A DNA stretch of 64,000 bases from the NCBI GenBank assembly GCA_009823505.1, contig VZQC01013971.1, positions 311,911 through 375,910 of the forward strand, given 5' to 3'. This document shows, in pieces, positions 25,501-37,317 of this stretch. Made by a program: the position numbers and the translations under genes. Under the pieces are notes generated by a model. It saw only the letters and a program-made list of their open reading frames with translations, ran no database searches and was not told the origin of the DNA. Origin of the DNA: Rhizomys pruinosus. Its lineage: Eukaryota > Chordata > Mammalia > Rodentia > Spalacidae. The stretch's first letter is position 1. Each line of letters opens with the position of its first letter.

Positions 25501-25812
25501 TTATTTCCAGGACTTTTTATCACAAAGGCATGTTGGATTTTTTTCAAAGACCTTTTCTGTATCTATTGAGATGACCATATGATTTTTGTCTTTAAGTTCA
25601 CTTATATGATTTATTACATTTATTGACTTGTATATATTGAAACATCCATGCATCTCTGTAATAAAATTTAAATGATCATGGTGGACAATCCTTTTGATTT
25701 GTGTTCGTATATGATTTGCAAGTATTTGATTGATCATTTTTGTAACTATGTTCATTATAGGTAAGGATTTGTAGTCTTCTTTTTTTGTTGTGTTTATATC
25801 TGGTTTTGGCAT
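25501..25812 (-). pseudogene. L1 ORF2 reverse-transcriptase fragment
   Basis: A 103-codon open stretch of L1 ORF2, an RNA-templated DNA polymerase used for target-primed insertion. What is visible: a start near 'MPKPDINTTKKEDYKSLPIM', then an 'NQILANHIRTQIKRIVHHDH' block and 'ISIDTEKVFE'. These are the conserved segments that precede the catalytic aspartate motif. The usual 'DAEKAFD'-like sequence is altered to 'DTEKVFE', so the copy is inactive. Surrounding ORF2 is broken by stops and frameshifts. The identification is firm at family level. Confidence 0.9.
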
Positions 25813-26039
25813 TAGAGTAGTATTGGCTTCATAGAAGGAGTTTGGGAGTTTTCCCTCTGTTTCTATCTTTTTGAATAATTTAAGCAGTATTGGTTGTAGA
25901 TATTTTTTGAAGGTCTGGTAAAATTTTGCTGTGGATAGATCTGGACCTGGGCCCTTTTTAGTTGGGAGGTTTTGTCTTAGTGTTAGTGTTTTGATATCCT
26001 TATTTGTTATGGGTCTGTTTATGTTGTTGATCTATTCTT

Positions 26040-26151
26040 TTTTTTTTTTTAATTAGTTTTTTATTGATGCTTTGTGCATTTCATACATTTTTTCCAATTC
26101 AGTTCAGGCTTATTTCCCTTTCCCTCCCCCTCACCCCCACCCCATCCCAGA
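26040..26151 (-). mobile_element. Very short L1 3'-tail insertion
   Basis: Only about 112 bp: a poly-T tail, 'ttgatgctttgtgcatttcat' and an antisense G-rich tract seen as C-rich sequence. Perfect 16-bp duplications ttgttgatctattctt lie at 26024-26039 and 26152-26167. It sits inside the larger L1. Confidence 0.93.
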
Positions 26152-26204
26152 TTGTTGATCTATTCTTGATTTAACTTTGGTGGAACAATGGACATGAGCC
26201 GGGT

Positions 26205-26925
26205 TCTGACTAACTTACTAGGCTAGTCAGCGACTCTTCAGCAGCGTGTTCCCAGCTTAGTCTCAGGGCAGGAAGATGGTGACAGATTCTGAATACTTGT
26301 TTTTATACATATGCAACTATTAGTCATCTTCAGAGAAACGTCTTTTCTGTGGACAGCAATTAATATAGAGACTTACAGCTGGTCACAGTATGGACAACAA
26401 GTGTCCTTGCTTAGCCATAACTTGTCCCCCACTACTCAGGAAATATCAAGGAAGTGGGGGCAAAAAGATTGTAAGGGCCAGAGATCAGGGAGGACTGGAA
26501 TGAAAAACATCCTCTGAACATGACAGTGCTGACTGCATTCGTGATCTCACAGCAGCTGGGTTTGCTTTCATAAGACCTGCACAAGAGCAATTCAACCAAA
26601 ACTCCAGCACGGATGAGGGAGGGGCTCACAAAGCCCCACCCTTGTCTGAGGAGCTGTTGGCCACTGATGACTGGAGTTGGGAGGTACAGTCAGTTTTCTT
26701 CAGGACTGTGGGCCCTGATACATTGCCCATGGTCCAGTGGATAGCCTTATACTCATGTGCATACAGGCAACATTAATTGTACTCAGTAGGTTATAAGAAA
26801 AAGATGAGATGAAATTGGGAAGAGGATATGGTAAGGGGTGCTAGGAAGACAAGGGAGTGGATATGAGCATCATATACATGTGGAATTCTCAAAGCTAAAT
26901 GAAAATGTAGTATATATAGGCTGTC
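26205..26925 (+). mobile_element. L1 3' UTR, plus orientation
   Basis: 'aaagattgtaagggccagag', 'gaggggctcacaaagcccc', 'gtccagtggatagcc' and 'tggaattctcaaagctaaa' match the order of a rodent L1 (Lx-type) 3' UTR. It begins immediately after the antisense ORF2 part. Confidence 0.78.
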
Positions 26926-26989
26926 ATATTCCTAGAAAAATGTAATTTCTTACTATGTGCAAAATATGGATCCTTATCCCAATCATCAC

Positions 26990-27790
26990 ACATCAAAGAA
27001 GCTCCTTTTGCAACAGGCAGAGATTATTACAGAGTGCCACAACTGGTCACACACAGAGATTTTCTGAATTGCCCAAGCCTAAGTGACACTTCTACAATGC
27101 AAACTTTACAGCTATGCCTCATAGTACATAGTGGAATAAAGGGTAGAGAGAACACTAATGCATCTCTCAACTCTCATCAATGAAGGTCCCTTCTGCAACA
27201 TATGACCATGGACTTACATAAGGACACAAATGGCCAAAGCATAGAGAATAAGAGTCTTTAGAGTGTGGTCCCTTGAACAGGACTCCTATATTAAACTCCA
27301 CCCACCCAAGTCATCAGGGACCATTTCAGAAGAGGGGGCAGAAAAATTGTAAGAGCCAGGGAGGAAGTGTATGACCATATGGAAATAGAGTCCTATAAAC
27401 TCTCCAGATCTTGTTCATATGAACCTACAGCAATTGTGTCACCATGCCCAAGACCCATGCAAACTTAAGCAGATAAAACCCAGCACAGAACCGTGAAAAT
27501 GGACATCAGGCCCCAATCTTAGCCAAAGAACTATTGGCAGCTGATTACTGCTGGGTGAGGAAGGGCTGATCTGGATTCTGGATGGGCTGACTAAACCTCA
27601 GCGAATGAGCTTGCACTGGGAGACATCCGTGGACAATAACTTGACTCGAAAGGCCTTAACACAAATGACAGAGTCTATGATTTCCTGTGAGGAACCAATG
27701 GGAGGTGCCAACAGGAAAGAGGGAATGAAGATGATTAAGATGTTCTGTGTGAAACACACAAAGATTCGTTATTATTAAATGGTTGGACAA
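26990..27790 (+). mobile_element. Second L1 3' UTR copy, plus orientation
   Basis: Repeats landmarks of the preceding segment: 'gggcagaaaaattgtaagag', 'aactattggcagctgatt', then an L1-like terminal part near 27730. More diverged than the first. Confidence 0.65.
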
Positions 27791-27879
27791 AGCCTCTTTT
27801 CTTTTCCTTTTATGGGTCCTTTGTATTTTGCTAACCTCTACCCACACTTAATCCCACATAAATACACATATGTAAAAAT

Positions 27880-28290
27880 TAGAAAGTAAGTTTCTCATAT
27901 GATAGAAAACCTGTAGTATTTGTTTTTCCGAGCCTGGATTTCCTCACTGATGTAATATTTTCCACTTTTACCCATTTTCCTGCAGACTACATAATTTTAT
28001 TTTTCTTTACAAATAGAATAAAATTCCACTGTGTATATGTACCACAATTTCATTATCTAGTCACCTGCTGGTGTATATCTAAGTTGATTCCATTTCCTAG
28101 TTATTGTGAATAGAGCTGCAATAAATAAAATCTGCAATTAACTCTGGTCAGACATAGAGTCCTTTGGGCTTATCTGGGTCATATGGTAGCTGTAGTTCTA
28201 GTTTTTTGTTTTTTTTTTTTTTCATAGTGGCTGCATCAGTTTGTATTCTTTCTAATAGTGAATAATAATTTTTAAAGAAAAAAATATTTA
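27880..28290 (-). mobile_element. Antisense L1 fragment
   Basis: 'gtgtatatgtaccacaatttc', 'ttattgtgaatagagctgc' and 'gagtcctttgggcttatc' are standard antisense L1 3'-end landmarks. Confidence 0.82.
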
Positions 28291-28309
28291 GTTTTTAGAG
28301 AAAGGACCT

Positions 28310-28426
28310 TACGTAGTTCAGACTGTCCTTGAACTTTCTGTATAGCCAAGAATATCCTTGAACTTCTGTTCTTCTCTCCTCTGCCTCCTGAATACTGAGA
28401 TTATAGGTATACACCACCATGCTGAC
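28310..28426 (-). mobile_element. Old B1-like SINE, interrupted by LTR
   Basis: 'gtagttcagactgtccttg', 'cctctgcctcctgaatact' and 'acaccaccatgctgac'. The LTR that follows inserted at its 5' end. Confidence 0.78.
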
Positions 28427-28834
28427 TGTGCTGGATAGCTTTAGTGTCAACTTGACACACCTGGGTTGAGGCACCCTCAATTGGGGAATTGGCTCCATTG
28501 GATTGGCCTGTGGCCACATCTGTGGAGTACTGTCTTGATGGTCGAGCAGTGTGGGAGGGCCCATCCCACAATTAGTAGTGCCACCCTGGGCAGGTTGTTG
28601 TGTACCATATAAGAAGGAGGGCTGGGCATGAGCCAGGAGAGCAAGCCAGTGAACAGCATTCCTCCATGGCCTGTGCTTCAACTCCTGCCTCCAGGTTCCT
28701 GCCCTGAGTTCCTGTCTTGGGCTCCCTAAGTGATGAACTGTGACCCAGGAGATGTAAGCTGAATAAACCCTTTCCTCCCCAAGTTAGTGTCAGTCAGAGT
28801 GTTTTGTCACAGCAATGGAAGACAAACTAGGACA
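28427..28834 (+). mobile_element. Solo MaLR-type LTR with perfect 5-bp duplication
   Basis: 408 bp, TGTGCTGGATAG at the start and CTAGGACA at the end, with a TATA-like 'ccatataagaagg' and 'gaataaaccctttcctcccc' as polyadenylation region. Flanked by ctgac at 28422-28426 and 28835-28839. TG...CA ends plus a 5-bp duplication are what an ERVL/MaLR solo LTR should show. Confidence 0.92.
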
Positions 28835-28839
28835 CTGAC

Positions 28840-29599
28840 TGAATATTGAAACGATTATAATATAAATTTCAGTTTCTCTCAGTACCTTTCCTATTATACT
28901 GAAATGTATGCATATTGATTAAAGTAGATCTGCATCTCCCATTTGGACTAACATAATATTCCCTTGTTTCAGTAAATGACAGTTCATCTATTTCAGGATC
29001 ATGTTTATAAATGTTTTCTGTTTAACTATTTATTGTTTTGTCACTACACTCTTGGCTTTCCCTTCTGGGGGCTAAAGCCTATTTCCTTGAACAGATGTGA
29101 CTCCATGGAGGGTGTTTGTCCTAGCACACTCAGAGGACACTTGCAAATAAAATGCCAGTATCTCAAACAGGCTTCATTCATTGACAGACAGAATTCTTGT
29201 GATAGTCTCAAGTTCTTTCTCATAAAAGAACTCATCCAAAAGAGTGCTGAACTGTGTTCCCTCAGTATTTCTCTAAACTTCTATGCCTGATTTGCTGATT
29301 TCCAGTTTGTAGGGCTTCCTGCCTTTCCCAGTTTCACCTCTCTAGTTGCCACTTGTTTTCTTGGGATCATCTCCCAAGTAAGTTATATGTACTGGAGTAT
29401 TCATTTCAGAATATTTTTCCGGAAAACCAAATAACAGCACTAATAAGAACATACCTGTGTTGAACACCATGCAGTGGCTCATTTCTCCTCATCCAAAGAT
29501 GATGATTTTCTAAAACAGGATAGACTCAATTCAGTACTCAGGTATTCAAACAATTCTGCAGTTTTATATTGCCAGTAACTAAGAATGCACTTTATACTT
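28840..29599. other. Unassigned sequence
   Basis: The plus frame 28976-29290 (104 codons) lies here. It has no recognised motif or homology. Confidence 0.35.
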
Positions 29600-29790
29600 C
29601 AGAAGGCTGGAAAATGGTCTTGGAAGATGGTTCACTGGGAAAGACACTTTCTGGGCAATCCTGGAGACCTAAGTTTGATTCCCAGGACCTTCATAAGGTA
29701 GGAGATAACCAACTCTACAAAGTTGTTGTTCTACAGTGCACACATGTACACCCCCTCCACACAAACAAATAATGATAAAAATTAGAGATG
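29600..29790 (+). mobile_element. B3-like tRNA-derived SINE, old
   Basis: 'agatggttcactgggaaag', 'gtttgattcccaggacc' (B-box region) and a CA-rich end 'gtgcacacatgtacacccc'. Confidence 0.7.
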
Positions 29791-29814
29791 GGGAAAGATA
29801 AAATAGACTAATGT

Positions 29815-29970
29815 TTCATATCATGTAAAATTATATACAATTCAAGTTTAATTGTCCATAAATAGGTTTTTGTGGTACCAAGCTGTGTTCATCTGTTTAC
29901 TGAGTATCTTTCATTGTGTTACTACATTATAGATGAGTAGATGCTATAGAAACCAGGTGGACTGGGAAGT
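29815..29970 (+). mobile_element. hAT-like DNA transposon fossil
   Basis: 'attatatacaattcaagttt' and 'gtccataaataggtttttg' match an internal part of the same hAT-like family as 14148-14330. Confidence 0.6.
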
Positions 29971-30261
29971 TTAAGGTGTTTCCTTTCTAGCTCCTTGCAG
30001 AAAAATGCTCGTTGACCTCTTCTCCAGGACATGTACTTCAAAGTAAAATTTCTATGCCCAAGACAGTGCACATAAATAAATGAATAGTTAAATACTGTAT
30101 ATATTATTTTAAAATATCAATCTTTATTTTATATACACTTGTGCTAGAATACATACATTTATGCTGAAAACATTACCAATTGCTCTTCAAATTGATTGTT
30201 TCAACTTCTACTCCCTCCCACCAAAAGCAGGTGTGTATCAACATCTTCATACCCTCAGCAA
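29971..30261. other. Unassigned AT-rich sequence
   Basis: Nothing recognised. Confidence 0.3.
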
Positions 30262-30425
30262 CATTTTTAACATTTTTATTTTTATTTGTAAGTGTGGTTG
30301 GGCTTGTGGAGTCTAGAAGAGGGTTTCAGATCCCCTGTGAACTGATTTGAGTACTGGGAAAAGAATTTATCTCTCTGCAAGGCAGCATAAGTGCTCTTAA
30401 CTGCTGAGCCATATCTGCAACCAGC
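30262..30425 (-). mobile_element. Old B2/B3 SINE
   Basis: Reverse copy with 'gtctagaagagggtttcagat' and 'agtgctcttaactgctgagcc'. Heavily diverged. Confidence 0.78.
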
Positions 30426-30529
30426 AGAAACATGGCTTTTAATACCTTTATTACAAGGAAGACTCTTAACAAAGAAATGTCCATGTTTCAGGCTCTTTTA
30501 AAGATAATGGGTATCTAAAGTTGGGAGGA

Positions 30530-30850
30530 TGGCTCAGAAAGCACTTGCAGTGCAAGCACAACACTTGAGTTCAAATTCCCAGTAATGATATAAAAGTCAG
30601 GTAGGCTCCATGGCTGCTTACAATTCTAGTGCCGCATACAGGCAGAGAGCAAGCTGGCTCACTAGACTCCTTGAATTGGCAAGCTCAGGCTTCAGCCAGA
30701 GACCCTGCCTTAGGAAATAAAGTGAAGAGCAATTGAGGAAGGCATCAGATGGACATCAGCCTCTGGCCTCCATATACACACACATATGTGTACATGCACA
30801 CACATGTGAGCAGGTATATATACATGTGTGCGCATCATGCACACCTGCAG
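30530..30850 (+). mobile_element. B4-type composite SINE
   Basis: tRNA-like head 'aggatggctcagaaagcac', then a B1-related middle, 'gagaccctgccttagg' and a CA-rich end. Matches the B4 layout (ID head plus B1-derived part). Confidence 0.7.
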
Positions 30851-31569
30851 AAGTAAAATAAGATGAGTAGCTAGAAATGTTTAGTTTGGAAACTGCCATT
30901 TTCAATTACCTTTAACTTCTGACAAGTGATGTTGGTATTTCCCTTACAGGATTGATATAAGGTTAAACGTTTTCTTTAACAGATGATTGAAAGATAAACT
31001 TTAAATACATGGGTAAAGTGATAAGCATATGTAGCAAGCTCATAACTGTGGATTCCAAATGACTAAATTCTGTGAACCATTATAGAAGTGGAAACCTTTG
31101 GCCTGGGTTTAATTCTGGGTTGGTTACTTCCTGTGTTGTAGGTCTCAGCAAAATGGGAAGAACAGCTAAGGGTTGCCACTTTCATAGTATCACCTTAGGC
31201 ATCTGCTGAGTACTAACAGTACAGAGCATTGTGTGAACACACTCCTCAACTGCGCTGCACCTTCTTCATGCGTCTACTGCAGTTTCTACAATTTTCCCTA
31301 AATACTACGGACATACCCCATTTTTTGTTTGTTTGTTTGTTTGTTTGTTTTCATTGATATCTCCGTCAATAGTACCAACCCCATCTCTACCGGGGGAAAT
31401 TCTGTTGACTGTTCGTCAGCTTTTCCTATCCCATTCCCTCTTACACATCTTCCTCTAGTAAACTTATTACCTAAATATCTTCTCTCACAACCTGGGGGCA
31501 GAATTCACCCTCTAATTATTTTGGACTCCTTATGACACAGACTTCCCCATTTGACATCATCTTCTAAAG
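30851..31569. other. Unassigned sequence
   Basis: A short (GTTT)n run at 31327-31350. No gene or repeat family recognised. Confidence 0.35.
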
Positions 31570-31588
31570 CTAGAATCATAACTTTTTT

Positions 31589-31821
31589 TAAATTATTTAT
31601 TTCTGTATGTGTATCAATGTACTGTCTGCATGCAGGTCTGTGCACCCGTGTCGTGCAATGCCGCGGAGGTCAGAAGAGGGTCTCAGATTCCCCTGGAGCT
31701 GGAGTTCTCCTGGAATTGGAGTTTCAGACGGCTCTCGGCCGCCATGTGGGTGCTGGGGATCGAACCCGGGTCCTCTGTAAGAGCGGTCTGCGCTCTTAAC
31801 CGCTAGGCCATCTCTCCAGCC
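31589..31821 (-). mobile_element. Young B2/B3 SINE, 17-bp-duplication subfamily
   Basis: Reverse near-consensus copy with both 17-bp blocks and an intact B box (antisense 'ggggatcgaacccggg'). Perfect duplications ctagaatcataacttttt lie at 31570-31587 and 31822-31839. Confidence 0.97.
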
Positions 31822-32039
31822 CTAGAATCATAACTTTTTAAAATAAGCATTTTTAGTCCCTTTTAAAGTATGATCGGTCCAAATTTCTCCCCAATTCTAA
31901 GAATACGAGCCCTTAATGTGATGAACAAGGTCCTATAAAGTGCACTTCTGCCTACCTCTTCAGGTCTATGTCTGAGCTGCTTCAACTGAAATGACCTGCC
32001 AATATCCCAACCTGTACAGCCCTTGTAAGGCTATGCTTC

Positions 32040-32370
32040 AGCTCATTCCTTGTATTTGGAATGACCCCCTTTATCCCCTCAGCAACTTATTAATTCTTCA
32101 GATTTCCTTTCTACTATCTCATTTGCAGGGAAGGCTCTCTGTGTTCTCAGAGAGCTGACAAATTTCTATTCTCTGATAGTGCCTAGACTTTCCCTTGGCA
32201 GCAGCTATCATGACAATAATATTGAAGTTATTCATGTAATTTTATTATTAATGTCATTCTTATTTATTAAACTTTAAACTTTCCTAAAAACATGGGATTA
32301 TTTGGCCCTTGAATTGTATCTTGAACATTTAATAAAATGTTGTAAATATTTATTGAATAGTTATTGGATC
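32040..32370 (+). mobile_element. L2-like LINE 3' end
   Basis: 'ttggaatgacccccttta', 'gggaaggctctctgtgttc' and the terminal 'gtaaatatttattgaatag' match the order of the L2 3' end. Confidence 0.6.
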
Positions 32371-34130
32371 ACTGGCTGAGGAATAAAGTTTTACTTTGTT
32401 CCCTGAAAAACTGAGTCAAGCATACTGTCCTCCTGGCCTCCCATATACCACAATCAGAAGGAAATACGTAGGATCAGGGGCATAAATAATGCTTTATATC
32501 CTTTAGCCAAGGAATCTGGGAAAACTTCCAGAGTGTCAAGACACCGGTCAGAACTTCCAGGAATCAATGGTTTCCTATGGCATTTCTTAGGGACCTGCAA
32601 TTGCTGACCTCTTGGTTTTGAAAAGCTTTATCTTCTCCAAGAAAATGCCAGAATACTCTGTGGAGTATTGTACCCTGTTGCAAGCCACTCTAAATATACC
32701 CAGGTGCCCTTTTACCTTAAATTTATATCTAAAAATAATCAAATTGTTGAACCACAGAAGAATAATATACAATTTAAGTTCAGGTGCCAATTGGCACTTT
32801 TATGTTTAAGAACAAACAGTCTTGCGTTTGTTTTCTGACACAAACAGACCTGCCTTGCTGGGAGGCATGAATCACAGGCAACCTGACACTAGAGCAGTGT
32901 CTCTTCATAAACATGCTGAGTAATTATTATACAAACTCTATTTTAAAAGCTTCTTACTGGTGAACAAAACTGTGATGATAGGTCATGACATAAAATACAG
33001 TTTTAAAGTACTTGTCATTTTGCCACTTCAGTGAAGAAGGTTTCTCTAATTACTTGTCTTTCATTAGAATTTTCAAAACGACCCAGAAGGTTGTGTTTCA
33101 GTGAGGGAAGGATGCGACCCCAGGGTGCACGTTGAGATGTTTACTTTATATACCCTGGTAGTAGAGCCCTGGTGAGGAGAACTGTGTGGGACAGATGTCA
33201 GCCTTGATAGGACACACGGAATGTGGCTCTGCTTCTCATGCTGTGAAGGGGCCAAGGCATCTTTCAGAAGCACTGTCCCCTGGCCTCTACAGCTTCATTA
33301 TCATACATGTGGCACACAACACAATCATAAGCCATTATATTTTCCTAAATTTCAGCATGGACTGAGCTTCTCTCTTAAACTTTTAGACTCCCAAGAGTGA
33401 AGCAACAAATACTTGCTTTTAACCAGAGGAAATGATGAAAGCAAATGGCCTGAATAATATGACTCTGAGCAGTTGTTTAGTCATCAGCTTAACTTGGCAG
33501 CAAAATCATTGCAGAAAGTCTTTATCTGTAGTCCTGGATTTTCTAAATTAATGAAGACTCATTTCAATTTCCAGAGTGCTGGTGGGTACCTTTCCTGTTT
33601 AATGCCACATTATTTTGGGTTGTGATGGGCACTAAAGGGAGACACAAAGAAGGTATCAGTCAATACCAGAGTGTCCCACATAGAAGTGTCAGCAGAACAT
33701 CTGGGTTAGAAGTACAGCCGCTCTTGGGAAGGCTGTTATTGCAGATGGTGTGATAAAACTCAGCCAGTCAGAACTCATACTGTGGTGTATTTCATAACAG
33801 CTTCCTAGCAGTTAGAATAGGGTTGCTAGGACTGTTATTCAGAGGGGAGGCATTTGGATTTCATTTGATTTAACTTGACTTTTTTTTATTGCACTGTAGT
33901 GAAACTTTTAAAGGAGTTTTTAAAGAAAGTTAACAACAATGGTATAGTCTTTACAAAGTATTTATTCAGAAAGTTGTAAAGCCATCACCACCATGTGATT
34001 CCAGAATATTTTCATTACATTCCAAAGAAATCACAAACCCATCAACAATCTCATCCATTCTCTTCACCCCACGGGCTTTTGAACAACTAATCAATTTTCT
34101 GTCTTTGTAAAACTCAGGAGTAACTTCTCT
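32371..34130. other. Unassigned sequence
   Basis: Repeat-poor. No gene recognised. A 66-codon minus frame at 33073-33273 shows no known family. Confidence 0.35.
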
Positions 34131-34560
34131 CTAGAATTTCAGTTGTGCTGGTATATAATTGACAAATAAAAATTGTACATATTTAAAATATATGATGTAA
34201 TGATCAAATATGTGTTTTATAATTGTCAAATTCAAGTAAATTTACACATCCATCACCTCACATAATTAAATTTCCTATGTGTGATAAACTTACTTAAGAT
34301 CTGCATTCTTGTCAAATTAAGCACATAGTACAGCAATATTAATTATAGTCACTATGAAATATGTTAGATCTATATGAACATCTCTCCACATTGCTCAGTG
34401 ATTTCTTGGCAACCACTATTTTACTCCCTGCTTCCATGAAAGAGTATTTGGATTCGACAGTTAAATGAGATCATATGGTATTTGCATATTTTATTTAGCA
34501 TAATGTCCCCTAGGTCTTCATGTTGAAGAAATACATACTGGTAAACAGCTAAATTCAACC
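34131..34560 (-). mobile_element. Ancient L1 3' end (L1M-like)
   Basis: 'atataattgacaaataaaaa', 'ccatcacctcacataatta' and 'tttagcataatgtccccta' are antisense landmarks of old mammalian L1 3' ends shared across placental mammals. Confidence 0.82.
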
Positions 34561-34694
34561 TGGTTTAAGACCCTGTGCATAGTGACATTTTAATTAGAGA
34601 ACTATAGTTCTTAGAAAATGGTGAAAAGTAAAAAGTGAAGGGTGAGAACTCATCGTCCAGCAAATTAGTGGGATTATAATAGAATGGTATTTTA

Positions 34695-34938
34695 GGGGCT
34701 GGAGAGATGGCCTAGCAGTTAAGAGCGCCGACCGCTCTTACAGAGGACCCAGGTTCGGTCCCCAGCACCCACATGGCGGCCGAGAGCCGTCTGAAACTCC
34801 AATTCCAGGAGAACTCCAGTTCCAGGGGAATCTGAGACCGTCTTCTGACCTCCGCGGCGTTGCACGACACGGGTGCACAAACTTGCATGCAGACAGTACA
34901 TTCATACACATACATAAATAAATAAAATTAAAAAAAAA
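34695..34938 (+). mobile_element. Young B2/B3 SINE, 17-bp-duplication subfamily
   Basis: Near-consensus full-length copy with both 17-bp blocks. Perfect 16-bp duplications atagaatggtatttta lie at 34679-34694 and 34939-34954. Confidence 0.97.
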
Positions 34939-35036
34939 ATAGAATGGTATTTTATGTCAAAGCAGAGGCAAATGCACCTTTCTTCTTTTTTCTTAGTGTA
35001 TAGTAATTGTACAAAACAATGAGTTTGTGCTGTTTT

Positions 35037-35257
35037 TTAATATTTTATTTTTATTTTATGTGTGTGAGTGTACTGATTGCACATATGCAAGTGCACCAGT
35101 GTCATAGAACGCTCATGGAGGTTAGAAGAGGGCATTGGATCCCCTGGAACTAGAGTTATGGACATTGCTAGCTGCCATGTGAGTGATGGGATTTGAACCC
35201 TAGTCCTCTTCAAGGGCACCCAGTGCTCCTAACAACTGCGCTGTCTCTCTGGCCTGG
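35037..35257 (-). mobile_element. Older B2/B3 SINE
   Basis: Reverse copy: 'gtgagtgtactgattgcac', 'cctggaactagagttatgg' and 'gcgctgtctctctggcct'. Inverted relative to the copy at 34695. Confidence 0.87.
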
Positions 35258-35401
35258 TTGTGGTGTTTTTATATTCATAGGACGTTCTTTGATCATATTT
35301 ACCCTTTTTATCACTTTCCTTGTTTTTTCTCCCAGTCTCCTTCCACTTTCCAAAAAGTTCCATTTCTACTTTTACAGCTTTTGAAAAATATCTAGATTCT
35401 C

Positions 35402-35615
35402 CAGCCTGAAAAGATGGTTCAGTAAGAACATCACTTGCTGTTCTTGCAGAGAACAAGAGTTCAGTTTCCAGCACCCACTTTGGGAGGCTCACAACCACCT
35501 GTAACTCTAGTTCCAAGGGACCTGACACCCTCTTCTGGTCACTGTAGGAACCTGCACACATGTGTACACACAGAGAGATACAAATACATACACATAAATA
35601 AAAAATAAAACAAAT
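35402..35615 (+). mobile_element. Older B2/B3 SINE
   Basis: 'gatggttcagtaagaac', 'ctgtaactctagttcc' and 'acacataaataaaaaa'. Diverged. Confidence 0.84.
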
Positions 35616-37074
35616 CTGTAAAAAGATTTAAAATATCCAGATTCTGTGTGAGAGAAATATGTAGCATCCATCTTCTGTGTATGGTTTATTTAATTAAGTA
35701 TGATGGTTATAGTTCTATCCATTTTTCCTATCCTAAAACAACATGATCTCATTCTTTATGTATGACTGAATACTCCATTTTTGTATATGTACATTTAAAC
35801 CCAATTGACAGAATTACTGCTATTAATGAGTACCTAAACTGATTTCTGTAACTTGACTGCTGTGAACAACACAGCAATAAACATGGGTACGCCAGTATCT
35901 CTGTGGAATGCAGACTTAGAATCCTTCAGGTGTATATGCAGGAGTAGGATTGCTATAACATGAGTACTTCTGGTTTTAGTTTTGTGAGGAACCACCACAT
36001 TGATTTCCACTGTGGCTGAGCTAATTTACATTCCTACCAACAGTTTGTTAGAACTCATTTCCCCTGGTATCTTTAGCATTTGTTGTTTATTTTCTTCATG
36101 ATAGCCATTCTAACTGAGGTAAGGCAGAATCTCAATGTGGTTCTGTTTTGAATTTCCTTAATGGTTAAGGATGTTGGACATTTTTCATGTTATTGGCCAT
36201 GTGTTCTTCTCTTTCAAGCATTGTCTGTTCCGTTCATTTGCCCTTTTATTGGTTGAATTGCTTATTCTTTTGGTGCTTCATATTCTGTGTTCTTAATGTA
36301 TTCTGGGTATTAATCCCTTGTTGGGTATCTCGTGCTTTTCCCTTTTGCTGGCTGTCTCTTTACTATGGAAATTATTTTCTTTGCTGTGCACATGTCTTTT
36401 CATTTAATACAGTTTCATTTGTAAAGTCTTGGTAATGTTTCCTTATCTATTGAAGTTATGATCAGAAAATTACTGACTTTCTAGACTTGAAAATGTTTTT
36501 CTCTTGTACTTTCAAAGTTTAGGCTGTCTTTTTTTCAAAGTCCGTTTCTGGTGCAGTGTCTAGAATGAAAAGGCTGTGGCAGCCTGGGTTTATTTCTGGC
36601 TCCTCTACTCTACTCCGTTGGTCTCTGCATTTTGTGCCAGTGCCGTGGTCTTTTTTGTTACTAAGCCTTTGTGGAGACTCTGAAGTCAGGCACCGCTTTA
36701 TGTCCACCATTGGTTCCTTCACTCACAATTACTTTGGCTTTTCTTTTACATTTCCACACAATTTTTAGGTTTTGTATTTCTGTTAAGAATACCTTTGGAA
36801 CTTTGTCAAGGTTTGTCTTTAATCTGTAGGTTTCTTTTAGTTGCTATATTGTAGCAACTTTCACAGTATTAACCTGTCGATCCATTTATCTGGGAGTTAC
36901 ATATGGTTTCTAATGTCTTCGGTTTCTTTCTTCAGTATTTTATAGTTTTCATCCTAGAAGATTTCCCCTGGTTGCGTTATGTTTGTTCCTTAACAATTAA
37001 TTTATTCATTTAGGTTTTGAAGCTATTGTGTCTGGGTTGTTTTTTTTTTTGTTTTTTTTTTTTGAGTTTTTTTT

Positions 37075-37160
37075 CTCAGTGCCTTGATCATTCTACCCAA
37101 ATTAATATACAGATTCAATGCAATCCCAACTAAAATCCCCAAGAGTTTCTTCACAGGTTT
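37075..37160 (+). mobile_element. Short L1 ORF2 fragment, opposite orientation
   Basis: 'atacagattcaatgcaatcc' is the sense strand of a conserved ORF2 segment, inside otherwise antisense L1. It follows a T-rich run at 37040-37070, so it may be a separate insertion. Confidence 0.7.
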
Positions 37161-37169
37161 GGTTGTACC

Positions 37170-37317
37170 TTTTTTTTTTTTTTAACAGCCCCTCTCCCAC
37201 GAGGTCTGGCAGAGTCCCATGAAGCCCCGGCTGACCTTGAACTCTTGATCCTCCTGACTGACTGTACCTCTCAAGAAAGTGTTTGAGTTACAAATATGTG
37301 CCACCATGCTTGGCTTC
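37170..37317 (-). mobile_element. B1-like SINE, diverged
   Basis: Poly-T, then 'ggctgaccttgaactcttg' and 'aaatatgtgccaccatgcttggc'. Confidence 0.75.

Larger units (their letters stand above)
22335..26204 (-). mobile_element. Antisense L1: 3' UTR and most of ORF2
   Basis: Running rightwards the plus strand shows rodent L1 3' UTR in antisense ('tggtgagaggtacaatt' near 22660, 'accaacagagattatttgc' near 22870), a CA microsatellite, the ORF2 end ('caaatgagagagatccattt' near 23582) and ORF2 back to the reverse-transcriptase region near 25500-25990. There are many frame breaks. A short L1 tail is inserted at 26040. Confidence 0.85.

Noticed and set aside
35645..37160. Twin-primed inversion involving the opposite-strand L1 piece at 37075
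   Set aside because: The plus-strand piece appears to overlap the same ORF2 segment already present on the minus strand near 36770-36870. A separate fragment explains it better.
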